From Piscicola geometra (taxonomy: Eukaryota; Annelida; Clitellata; Hirudinida; Piscicolidae), in the NCBI GenBank assembly GCA_943735955.1, contig OX030967.1:497380-561379 (forward strand): 64,000 nt of DNA, in the 5' to 3' direction. This document shows, piece after piece, positions 38,403-45,874 of the stretch. Under the pieces are notes generated by a model. It was not told the DNA's origin. It worked only from the letters and a program-made list of their open reading frames with translations, and searched no databases. Position numbers and translations under genes: made by a program. The stretch's first letter is position 1. The number at the start of each line of letters is the position of its first letter.

Positions 38403-39080
38403 CTTGTTGTAAGTATTGCTGTTGTCGTTGTTGTTGTTTTTGCAGTTGTTGTTCAGTAATTGGCTTTTAGTATTCTTGTTTTGCTTGCTCTCAACACTGG
38501 CGCTACTATAACTTCGGACAGCAGAAACCTTGTAGTTGATATTGAGGCTGTTCATAAGCCTAGAGTACTTCCCATTGCTACTTGTCGCAGTACCAACTGT
38601 CCCAGTACTACTTAAAACACTAGTATTCGAACCAGTACTAACTGCAGCGGTACTAGAACCACTTATAGAAGCAGCATTAACGCCACTCAATGAACTTTTT
38701 CCTATCTTTTCATTCGACCTGGCTTCCTTATACAGGCCTGCATCTCTCTCTCTCGCTGCTCTCTCGAAGCTGCCTTCTCCGATGCTCTCGCCACCCTTCG
38801 AAACATCAACTTTCCTCCCACTCTTCAAATTATTTAACAAACGATCTTTTTGAATTTTGAATTTCAATTTATTGTTAGAAGCATTACCATAAGAATTGTT
38901 GTTTTTGCTTTCACTGCTTTTTTCTTTATTGGCTGATTGTTCAAGATCATTGTCAGCATTGGGCTGGAACAACTGTCTGAGACTTTGCACAACTTTCCGG
39001 CTGTTTCCATGCTCCAGAATCCAATCCTCTGATTGGTCGTCTCCCAGGAAGACTTCTGCTGCTAGGTCGTTCGTTGCCAT
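21563..39080 (-). CDS. FGD-family RhoGEF (DH, atypical FYVE, PH); whole gene, at least 11 coding exons
   Basis: A guanine nucleotide exchange factor for Rho-family GTPases. Known FGD proteins act on Cdc42 and bind membranes through PH and FYVE domains. Coding exons I place on the minus strand, in transcript order: 39080-36117, 29636-29547, 29390-29251, 28764-28623, 28035-27936, 27327-27269, 24542-24423, 24139-23924, 23345-23244, 22856-22672, 21614-21563. All junctions are GT-AG with compatible phases. From memory of the family, the DH region is nearest FGD5/FGD6 (YSTY, KKN, VIQRIPQY). Oddities: no PH1 exon was found between 27.27 and 24.54 kb; a DH segment of about 17 residues before ALNCLKNVAELNN is unaccounted for; the FYVE finger lacks the RHHCR motif; the N-terminus is very long and low-complexity. 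Exon 6 ends and exon 7 begins in phase 0, so a transcript without PH1 would stay in frame. Confidence 0.88.
21787..22455. repeat. 14-bp AT-rich minisatellite (TAACTATTTATTAT)n
   Basis: About 48 nearly perfect copies inside the last intron of the RhoGEF gene. Confidence 0.96.
22672..22856 (-). CDS. FGD-like RhoGEF exon 10: PH domain core
   Basis: 185 nt entering in phase 0, acceptor AATCATAG, donor GATGA|GTAAGA. It encodes NQEVARLERVPLQGAQLSLA and, later, EAHAFVLKWPNKSTKTFKAE then NQKDLDE. This matches the second half of FGD PH2 (F.L......FKAE......W). Confidence 0.85.
23244..23345 (-). CDS. FGD-like RhoGEF exon 9: start of C-terminal PH domain
   Basis: 34 codons, acceptor AACCAACAG, donor CTAGAG|GTCAGC. 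It encodes LRVLEGRLKVKVSRNEW and TDGWFVIDSSGNFYSLE, the first strands of a PH domain (G.L..K......W...WFV......LY). The upstream intron is filled by a 14-bp GGTTGTGGTGGTGA-type array that ends about 20 nt before the acceptor. Confidence 0.85.
23366..23828. repeat. 14-bp minisatellite (GAGGTTGTGGTGGT)n
   Basis: About 33 copies with GGGGAG, CTGGTG and GAAG variants. It lies in the RhoGEF intron between the FYVE and PH exons and ends just before the PH acceptor, so on the transcript it is a CCACCACAACCTC pyrimidine/A-rich stretch. Confidence 0.95.
23924..24139 (-). CDS. FGD-like RhoGEF exon 8: second half of FYVE finger with long linker
   Basis: 216 nt, fully open in phase 0. Acceptor CCTCTTCAG, donor CGG|GTGACT. 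It starts with FYCKTCFNWKPIRKKK (Cys pair 3) and ends with KKRFCADCLEEQ (pair 4, like RVCEHCFQEL in FGD6). The linker between the pairs is about 48 residues, rich in Asp, Asn and Lys, longer than usual and partly encoded by GAT repeats. Together with exon 7 it completes the eight zinc-binding Cys. Confidence 0.8.
24423..24542 (-). CDS. FGD-like RhoGEF exon 7: first half of FYVE finger
   Basis: Forty codons, phase 0 to 0, acceptor CCCACACCAG, donor AAAAG|GTGATG. It carries LVCTFCAKELPSKRVQCVGC, i.e. Cys pairs 1 and 2. A canonical FYVE has R(R/K)HHCR around pair 2; here it reads KRVQCVGC, so PI3P binding may be weak or lost (inference). The intron opens directly into GAT trinucleotide repeats at the donor. 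Confidence 0.8.
25030..25155 (-). mobile_element. tRNA-like SINE (second type)
   Basis: On the minus strand ACGATAAGCCAAGTGGTTGA resembles an A box and GAGTTTGATTC a B box, spaced as in tRNA-derived SINEs. The rest is AT-rich. The tRNA cloverleaf was not fully checked. Confidence 0.4.
25745..27164 (+). mobile_element. L2/CR1-type LINE, 5'-truncated, near-intact reverse transcriptase
   Basis: Motifs in order: LSSYRPVSNLFFLSKVLEKV, LDFSAAFDTVDH, GVPQGSILGPLLFILYTSEL, YADDSYIYTS, LNPDKFELIYF; then a +1 frameshift near 26855 and IDYCNSLYYGLPDTTLASLN. It stops at LIKQPLNL without the usual 3' UTR. It lies in sense opposite to the RhoGEF, in the intron where PH1 would be expected. Confidence 0.9.
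27269..27327 (-). CDS. FGD-like RhoGEF exon 6: last DH helix
   Basis: 59 nt, acceptor GAAACAG, donor CAA|GTAGGA. It encodes ALNCLKNVAELNNSSIRNQ, equivalent to the last helix of FGD DH domains (DAL...I.VA...N). It accepts the single base left by exon 5. Relative to FGD5/6 about 17 residues between LLLQ and ALN are missing, so either a small phase 1-1 exon was missed or the loop is deleted. Confidence 0.72.
27565..27690. repeat. (CAT)n trinucleotide
   Basis: About 125 bp with CTC and CAC interruptions, in a RhoGEF intron. Confidence 0.93.
27936..28035 (-). CDS. FGD-like RhoGEF exon 5: DH conserved region 3
   Basis: It encodes CFGSIAIQHQMLAVIQRIPQ then YILLLQ, the DH signature usually written L.KPVQRIPRY.LLL. 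Here the usual KPVQR is AVIQR. Donor CAGC|GTGAGT leaves one base over. The start is ambiguous: acceptors at 28036 (GAAAG) and at 28024 (CCCCGCAG) both keep frame. The upstream one fits the spacing to the conserved Cys better. Confidence 0.85.
28100..28275 (+). mobile_element. tRNA-derived SINE, copy B
   Basis: Contains GGTAGCTGAGTCGGCAATGA, TAGGTTCAAGTGCGACC, GTGGCCTGGAAGCCCGTTCG and TATAATAATGCTCGTCATTA. Same family as copies A and C; lies 65 bp upstream of the exon 5 acceptor in transcript terms. Confidence 0.78.
28386..28568. repeat. 30-bp minisatellite, 6 copies
   Basis: Each unit contains ACCATTTATTACAACCATTA followed by CAATGGTATC; ACCATT and AATGGT form inverted pairs within the unit. 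Lies in the RhoGEF intron after exon 4. Confidence 0.93.
28623..28764 (-). CDS. FGD-like RhoGEF exon 4: DH domain
   Basis: 142 nt, acceptor CCATCACAG, donor ATCCAG|GTTTGT. It encodes PGEVFARLGTKLMIYSTYHT and, further on, KKKKNQAFCEAIEEIQ. This matches the FGD5/FGD6 run with IYSTY, then LL, then KKN..F...V.E. A 30-bp tandem repeat begins about 55 nt into the downstream intron. Confidence 0.88.
28871..28925 (-). mobile_element. L2-type LINE 3' end fragment
   Basis: CAATCAATCACTAATAATTT then GTATAGCGCCC, the reverse of the 7160-7190 terminus. Confidence 0.65.
29251..29390 (-). CDS. FGD-like RhoGEF exon 3: DH domain
   Basis: 140 nt, entering in phase 0 and leaving two bases over. Acceptor GTGGCAG, donor GCGG|GTCAGT. 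It encodes GLLTEQETATLFLNLPQI followed by FHAEQLLPALQ, the classic DH stretch (L..eE...LF.nl..i..FH..LL..L). The two trailing bases GG plus A from exon 4 give Gly, matching phase. Confidence 0.87.
29547..29636 (-). CDS. FGD-like RhoGEF exon 2: start of DH domain
   Basis: Thirty codons, phase 0 to phase 0, acceptor CTCCACAG, donor ATG|GTTGGA. The peptide contains ESIVREFCSTELKYVQKLQ, matching DH conserved region 1 (IV.EF..TE..YV..L). It joins in frame to exon 1 across the 24-bp repeat array and to EFQERLMEKG in the next exon. Confidence 0.85.
29901..36104. repeat. 6.2-kb minisatellite, 24-bp unit, with 912/960-bp higher-order repeats
   Basis: Unit reads TCACTACTCCCTCCCACCCT then CCAG on the plus strand, about 258 copies. 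Variant patterns recur at spacings of 912, 960 and 912 bp between 30.2 and 33.9 kb (38, 40 and 38 units). The transcribed strand of the RhoGEF has GGGTGGGAGGG in most units. The array fills intron 1 and starts within about 10 nt of the exon 1 donor. Open frames on both strands are a product of the 24-bp period. Confidence 0.98.
36117..39080 (-). CDS. FGD-like RhoGEF coding exon 1: 988-residue disordered N-terminus
   Basis: Starts at ATG 39080 in a strong context (ACCATGG), with an in-frame TAG 12 nt upstream, and runs 988 codons to donor GAG|GTGAGT (intron starts at 36116). No folded domain is recognisable. The sequence is rich in Asn and Ser, with a long poly-Asn tract encoded at about 38.29-38.41 kb, three NNTTYNN repeats, seven tandem ACPN repeats (37.92-38.01 kb), Ser-rich tracts and a Lys/Glu-rich charged segment (KEGEEKQEKKEEEKEK). 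FGD5 and FGD6 also have long poorly conserved N-termini, so length alone is not anomalous. The TAG lies in GATTAG, which could also be a splice acceptor, so an upstream 5' UTR exon is possible. Confidence 0.85.
37921..38010 (-). repeat. 12-bp in-frame coding repeat (ACPN)7
   Basis: Seven copies of GCATTCGGACAG (plus strand) within RhoGEF exon 1, encoding tandem Ala-Cys-Pro-Asn. Near-perfect, one T/C change. Confidence 0.95.
38290..38409 (-). repeat. Poly-Asn coding repeat (TTG)n on plus strand
   Basis: GTTGTT repeats with GTAAGTAGT insertions, encoding Asn runs and NNTTYNN repeats in RhoGEF exon 1. Confidence 0.95.
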
Positions 39081-39949
39081 GGTGATTGCCTAATCGCCTC
39101 TATAAATACAAATTTTGATGCGCAGTTGGTGAAGGGGATTGTAGATTGAATGGACGCTTGAGACTGTCCCGATTGAAGGATGCGTTTGAAGGTCTTGCTT
39201 CACTAATTACGAATTCTATCGAAGGCCTATTTTAATGGTTGAGGTGGGATGTGACTGGGATTCAACATTGTAAGTAGGGCAGATGTTGAATATTGGTTGG
39301 AGTCAACTTCTCAGTACTTCCTTATCAGGTGACCCTTTGGAGTTGTGTGCTTCAAGAGTTGTCGAAGAAGAAGTTATTTCGATGGGTTTTGAATATTTAG
39401 TTTGTTGGTGTCAGCAGTGGTGAGTTGTGAGTGATGGTTTAGTATTTAATGGCAAACTGAGATATCGATATCAAAGGTTAACTGTATCGAAATCACCAAC
39501 TTCCCGTAACTATACAATTATTTGATTTAATTTACCAACTTCCATCGTTTTAGGTTTTATGTGAAATTTATTATTTTAAAGATAATTAATTTTCATTTTC
39601 AAGTTTATAATAAAAAAACTTTTCATAGCTCTAAATTTAATTGTCAAGATTTGCAACTGGGTTTCTTGTTTCTTGAATAATTAGAAAGTATAGAGTGTTG
39701 CAAGGGGTTGCAATCTGAACGACTGAGCCACTATCTGCAGCCTATTGTGAAGCACTTACTACGCAAGACGTCCTTTACCTGTGAATGAGACCTATGAATG
39801 TCGCAAATATTAATAATAATAATAATTTGATCATTATTATTCTTTTTGTTCTTTTTGTTCTTAATAATGCTTTTTTCGTTGCTTGATAATTATTCAAGTG
39901 GCATAAACAATCTCAGAATCAGAACCGGGTAGAACGATGTGAATGGGCG
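39081..39949. other. Upstream region of the RhoGEF; likely promoter/5' UTR side
   Basis: Lies 5' of the RhoGEF start (minus) and on the SMG8 side. No core promoter motif could be assigned. A SINE-like segment ending in (AAT)n may lie at 39.68-39.83 kb. Confidence 0.3.
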
Positions 39950-40104
39950 AAGAAGAAGAAGAAGAAGAAGAAGAAGAAGAAGAAGAAGAAGAAGAAGAAG
40001 AAGAAGAAGAAGAAGAAGAAGAAGAAGAAGAAGAAGAAGAAGAAGAAGAAGAAGAAGAAGAAGAAGAAGAAGAAGAAGAAGAAGAAGAAGAAGAAGAAGA
40101 AGAA
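39950..40104. repeat. (AAG)n trinucleotide
   Basis: 155 bp of pure GAA repeats, followed by a short GAT tract near 40186-40207. Confidence 0.97.
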
Positions 40105-40207
40105 TAGACGAGGCATGAAGCAGAGACTTGCTTTTCATGTGCTGAACAAACACTCCCTCGTGGACACTCGACAATGAAGATGAGGATGATGATGATGATG
40201 ATGATGA

Positions 40208-41235
40208 TGTTTAACATCAAATTTTATTTTTCATATTAAAGAATATAAATAGAAAGATTATCAGAAAAAATAAAAATTTTAATTATATTTTTTCTAATAA
40301 ATTTAAACAACAATTGACATGTTGAAACAGTGCCAAGTTTCAGTATATATATACTATATATATTTCCCCCTGGTGAATAAGAACTATTTATTCGTTTATA
40401 CTCTGAGCAAAAGTCAAGGCTGATATACACATTCGCTCTCCTTGGGCGTTCCACAGAGCTCGTTGGGTGGCCAACCTGGGGTGATCCTGGGGCGATCCTG
40501 GGGTGATCATGGGGGGGTCCTGGGGGGGTCCTGGGGTCCCCCACTTTTTGGTGGTGAGGGGTTCATCTTAATGGTAGAAACCCCAAGACCCTCTAAATAT
40601 TCTTGCTTCGTTTCTATTATTTTTTTATCCATAAATTGTTAGCAGAAGTCAGCCATGGTCGCAGCTCTCAACAAAAGCACGGCAGATCTTTATTGTCGCC
40701 TTGTCTTCATCCTGCTTACTTCAAATAAGGTTGTGTGACTTTGTGTCAGAACACTTTCTCTTCACAGCATTGGAAATACCTCAAGGATTCCTTTAAAGAG
40801 TCCTAACACATGTCTCAACTGTGACGAAAATGATGTTGTTGGTCAAAGGAGGGCAATGAGGCAATGAGGCAGCTGAGCGCGAAGTGGCTTCGATACAGGC
40901 GTTTAATGGGGTTTTCCAAAGCAAGATGATCAGAAACAATTCTGCTACAAGTTGTACAAAAACACCGACATCTGAACTCTAAAAATATCATTTTGATAAT
41001 GCTTTTGAAGATTAAAAAATCATATTCAAAATACATAACTTCATATAAGCATTTTTAATTGAAATCTGGCTTTTTCAACAAATTATTTTTTAATAAAGTA
41101 TATTTTCAATATAAAAAAAGATAAAGAAATGTTTAGAAAAATAAATAAAAAATATTGCGAAACTTTCATGGTGTTTATTCGACCCAATTAATTTAAATTT
41201 TATTATTCAGACATTTTTAAAGACCAATCATTTCA
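40208..41235. other. Unassigned, with a short GGGG-rich repeat at 40476-40545
   Basis: CTGGGGTGATC-type units, four or five copies, otherwise AT-rich. No exon recognised, though the missing first exon of SMG8 could lie here or nearby. Confidence 0.4.
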
Positions 41236-41650
41236 TTTATAATTAGAGCTGTTCCACGATTACAAATTTTAATCGCCGTTAATCATTCGATTAAAATTTT
41301 GGATCATGTGTTAATCATATTTTAACGCATGTTTGACATTAGTATAGAATATTATTAATAATAATAATAATAATTAAATATTTTTGATAAAAAATGCAAT
41401 TGTCACACATCATTTTTGAGCCAGTTAATCAAGCAAACAAGTTTTTCGAAATAAGTTGGATCTAAAGAGACTCTTTTCTTGCTAACTATGTGTTCTGACA
41501 AGCTGAATAGACGTTCACATGGAACTGTAGTTGCAAGAGATGACAAGTACTTTCTTGGCAGTTTCGCAAGAGCCGGATATGCTTCTTTGTTGCCACCAAA
41601 CAAGAAGACAACTCTCAAAGCCTACTTCAGATTTGTGATTGACTTAGTAA
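41236..41650 (-). mobile_element. hAT transposon remnant (BED-type transposase C-terminus)
   Basis: TAGAGCTGTTCCACGATTAC looks like a terminal repeat. On the minus strand YPALAKLPRKYLSSLATTVP then CERLFSLSEHIVSKKR is the hAT dimerisation domain. The other end and a target duplication were not found. Confidence 0.65.
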
Positions 41651-42224
41651 TCATTGAGTTATCTTCATCTTCAGAATCTGAATTTACATATGTTTGTAGT
41701 CTTTTGGTGAAGGCTGTAAAGTTTTTGAGGTTTTCTTTTCTTCTTATATTTTCTTTAACTCTTTTATTTTATTTAAAAATTTTAAATTTTTTAATCGGGG
41801 GTTTAATGATGGCAATTCTTGACCATTGGATATTCTGATTATTCAGCTGCTACTCCAATTTGGGAAGAAATGTTGTGTGTGAAACGAATGACATAAGCTG
41901 GATCATCTTCTGAAGTGCATATTTCTTGTGTAAAGTGACAAATTGCAAGTAACACTATTTAAAAATTATTTTTCACCCCCTAGAAGTTCTGTTGTAAATC
42001 TTCAAGAAATGAGAAGTTCTTTGGTGAAATCCAGTTTTTCCCATTCGTTTGTTGACAGTAAATTAGTAGTAATTTTGTTCACCTACTGACAATGTAACAA
42101 AAACAGCAAAAGCCGTTCAATTTGGATAAGCTTAAATGTGATATAATTTTTGGTTCTGTTTTACATTTCCGCCACAAACAAAGGTCTACGTTGAACTCGG
42201 TAATTTTAAACAACAACAGCAGAT
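41651..42224. other. Unassigned AT-rich sequence
   Basis: May include more of the hAT remnant; no clear motif. Confidence 0.3.
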
Positions 42225-43560
42225 GAAAATCAAATAAATTTCTATAACGCTCTTTCCTCAAATTCAAGAGCGCTCGTAAATGAATTTGTTAAACAGATAT
42301 GTCTTCAGATCCTTAGGAAAAGTAAATAATGATTTAGAAGTATTTAAATGAGAAGGTAATGAGTTCCAAATATATGGACCTGCATAATGGAAAGAACGTT
42401 TAGCAAAAGAGTTATTAATGGAAAGGATGAAATAATGATTTTGAGTGGATGATCTTAAATTACTTCTATGAGGGTGAGATTATAATGATTTGAGGTATAA
42501 TGGGGATACTGGAGAGTGATTATTTTAAACATAAAAACACAGATTTCAAATGTAATCCTAAATTTGATGGGGAGCCAATGTAATAAGATGAGAGAGGGTG
42601 TAATGATGTGATAAATAGGAGTACGGCTAACGACTCTAGCTGCAAAATTAAATACTTTATTTAATGGTTTTAAAGTAGTTTCAGGTAAATTATAATAGAG
42701 TGAATTACAATAGTCAATTCGAGATAAAACATCTTTAAAGAAGGGTCATCTAAGTAATAATAATAATAATAATAATAATGACGAGCATTATTATAGTGAC
42801 GTATAACCCGAACGGGCTTCCAGGCCACTTAGGCTGCATATTTTCATTTGCGCCTTTGGGTTACTAGGGCATTGGTTGCACTTGAACCTAGGACCTTTCA
42901 TTATTGGTCAAGCCGAGAGTCGTTGCCGACTCAGCTACCCGCTCACCAAGTAAGGTAATAATTGTCTGATACGTCTGAGATGAAAATAGCAAGATTTAGT
43001 AACTGATAGAATTTGGTTAATTTGGTTAAGGTTAATTTTTAGTAAAAAGTAAATCCTAAGCTACGACTATGATTAGATGGAACAATAGTATGAGTGGAAA
43101 AATTACATGGACCATTAATTATTTAACCATTTTTATCAAAAAATATAAGTTCAAACTTTAGTGGATTCAATTTTAAAGACGTTGAGCTAGACCAGTTTTC
43201 AATAGATAATAGATATGAAGATATAGATGACATAACAGTATTATATGATGATGTATCGAAGCTGACATATAACTGCGAATCGTCAGTATAGGATAGCGAG
43301 TTGAGAGGAAATAATAGAAAATAGTTCAGAGACGTATAGAATAAAGAACAAAGGATCAAGAATAGAACCTTGAAGAACACCATATGAGTAAGAAGATGGG
43401 GTAGAGGTACAGTGATTTAAAGAAACATCAACAGATCTGTTAGATAAATATGACTTAATCCATAAAAACGAGGAATCCTTAATATTAAACTTATTTTTGA
43501 GTTATAGCAGTAATAACGAGTGGTCTACAGTATCAAAAGCGGCCGAATAATTTAAGCAAA
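42225..43560 (-). mobile_element. L2-type LINE, degenerate, interrupted by a SINE
   Basis: Minus strand: SSISSYLLSIENWSSSTSLK and YTDDSQLYVSFDT (degenerate YADD box) near 43.2 kb, followed by many stops, ending at the GAGCGTTATAGAAATTTATT terminus at 42.23 kb. The SINE at 42763-42960 is inserted in it. More diverged than the copies at 6.6 and 25.7 kb. Confidence 0.75.
42763..42960 (-). mobile_element. tRNA-derived SINE, copy C
   Basis: Reverse complement of copies A and B; complete from A box to (AAT)n tail, which faces 42.76 kb. Confidence 0.8.
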
Positions 43561-44222
43561 CCGGTACAGAACATTTTTTATTATCAAAGGCATAACCACC
43601 GTTAAAATTGCTAATTTTTGAAATGAAAAATTATATTTATATTAATTATATTTTAAAATTTAATGAGTTTAAAATAAGTTTATGAATTATATAAATATAT
43701 TAAATATTGAAAGATTAAAATAATTATTAAAGAAATGTCGCACATCACAAAGTGAAAGTAAAAGTTAAATCATAGAAAAACGTCAATTTATAACTTTATT
43801 TAGTAACTTTTAGTTAGATATCTTTAAAAGTAATTTTTCAGATTTTATGTGAAGATAAAAATATAAAATCTTTTTCATAACTCTAAATTTACATTTTAAA
43901 ACAAAAATAAGTATACACTGACATTCTGCAAAGTAATTTAGCATTTTAATAGAAAATTTTTAAACATTTGCAGTTTACCTACAACTACAAAATTTGCCAC
44001 ATGACAGACACTTCCTTTTCTTAATCTCCAAAATGCACATATTCACATTAAACAAAGATGAGCTTTTGAAAAGTAGCAATTTCAAGTAAGTATTTTGTGA
44101 GATTTTTCTTTGGAAATGTAGTATTAACGTTTTTAAAAGTTTTCCATTTAACATTTTCAAGTATATAATATTTAAAGCTGATTAATTCAATTTGACCTAG
44201 ATGTATATTTATTAAATTCTAG
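43561..44222. other. AT-rich intron or intergenic sequence upstream of first visible SMG8 exon
   Basis: Nothing recognised. The upstream SMG8 intron must include at least the last part. Confidence 0.4.
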
Positions 44223-44322
44223 TAAATGTGCGGATGAAGAAGCAGGTCTATGTGTGGTGTCTTTGATTGGGAAGTCGAATGTTGAATCGACTTCGCAAAC
44301 AGAACTCTTGCAAACCCTTGGT
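44223..44322 (+). CDS. SMG8: SMG8 exon (first visible): N-terminal G-like fold
   Basis: Acceptor AAATTCTAG, then one base finishing a codon, then [20 protein letters not shown] and a run to LLQTLG. Corresponds to human CVVGIFGKTALRLNSEK. The end is uncertain: donor GGT|GTGAGT (44323) is stronger than CCAAAA|GTTAGT (44347). Both are phase 0 and keep frame. Confidence 0.8.
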
Positions 44323-45800
44323 GTGAGTGCTGAAAACATTCCAAAAGTTAGTTTTTCATTTAATATTTTGAAAAGCAAATTATATCATTTAGAATCTCTT
44401 CAATTGAAGTTAAAATGTTTGAAAATCATTTATTGAAAATGATTGAATTAACAGAGTTCTTGCAAGATTGCCTCTAAAAGTGTGAGTGCAGTAGTGTGGT
44501 ATATAAGGGTTATTATCGTATAATATCTTCTCGAAGCCTTCATGAAACTCTGATGTATTCCAAACTACCAGTTATTGAAGAAATAAATTAATGAAATATT
44601 GAATATTTCAACTGTTGCCTGCATCCCTGCACCCCTCTGCAGTTCCACATTGAGGCTTACTACCTGCAGAAGGAGCGCATGGTTCTTTTGGATCTCAGCT
44701 CCCTTCTAAACGTCAGCAGTTTGACAGTTTTGTGTGAAGAAATGAAGGAGAGGAAGAACCCTGTGAGTCTATCCTCATAATCAACAATGCTTATTATCAT
44801 CATCATCATCATCAGTACCTCTTCCATCATCATCATCATCATCACTTTCATCATCATCATCATCATCAGTATCTCTTCCATCATCATCATCATCAACACC
44901 ACCACGACAGCTGGACAGCCTCAAAGAGATGGAGCACCAGCACGTCAAGGCCCTTCTCCTCCTCTTCTCCATCTCCCACCTCGTCCTCGTCAGTCCTTCT
45001 CTTCCGCTCAACTACTACTATCATCATCATCACCATCATCATCATTATCATCATCATCATCATCTTCATCATATCTTCATTACCATCATCATCATCTTCA
45101 TCATATCTTCATTACCATCATCATCACCATCATCATCATCACCATCACCATCATCATCTTCATCATATCTTCATTACCATCATCATCACCATCTTCATAA
45201 TATCTTCATTACCATCATCATCACCATCATCATCATCATTATCATCATCTGCATCATCATCATCACTACCGATAATCTCGACGGATTAAGTGTGGCACAC
45301 ATACTGAGTTGTATCGTGCAATACGATGAGTGAGGCTGCATGACGTGGTGGATGGATGGAAGAATGTATGGATGGAAGGATGGAGGGATGAATGAATGGA
45401 GGGATTTATGGATGGATGGATGGATGGATGGATGGATTGATGGGTAGATGGATGGATGGAGGTAAGGTCATGAGAGCAAGTCTTCCCCAGAGGGAAAGAC
45501 TCAGGTCTGCTAGGTCAAGAGATGTAGTTCCACAGAGCTACAAACTCAAGTATGCAGGTGCAAGAAGCTTTTTTGTTGCAGCGCCGACTCTTTGTAATAT
45601 TCTTCCCAATAGACTCAATTCCCCGAGCTCGACCGCGACATTCAGCCGTTCCCTGAAAACGTACTTGTTCGACAGATCACAATAACTTACAAATTTACTG
45701 CTCAATTTCCATTCATCAATTTCTTGCTTCCCAATTTCATTCTTATTTTTTTATTTATACTAATGGTCAATAATAATTTTAAAATAATTAAAATAAATAA

Positions 45801-45874
<74 letters not shown>

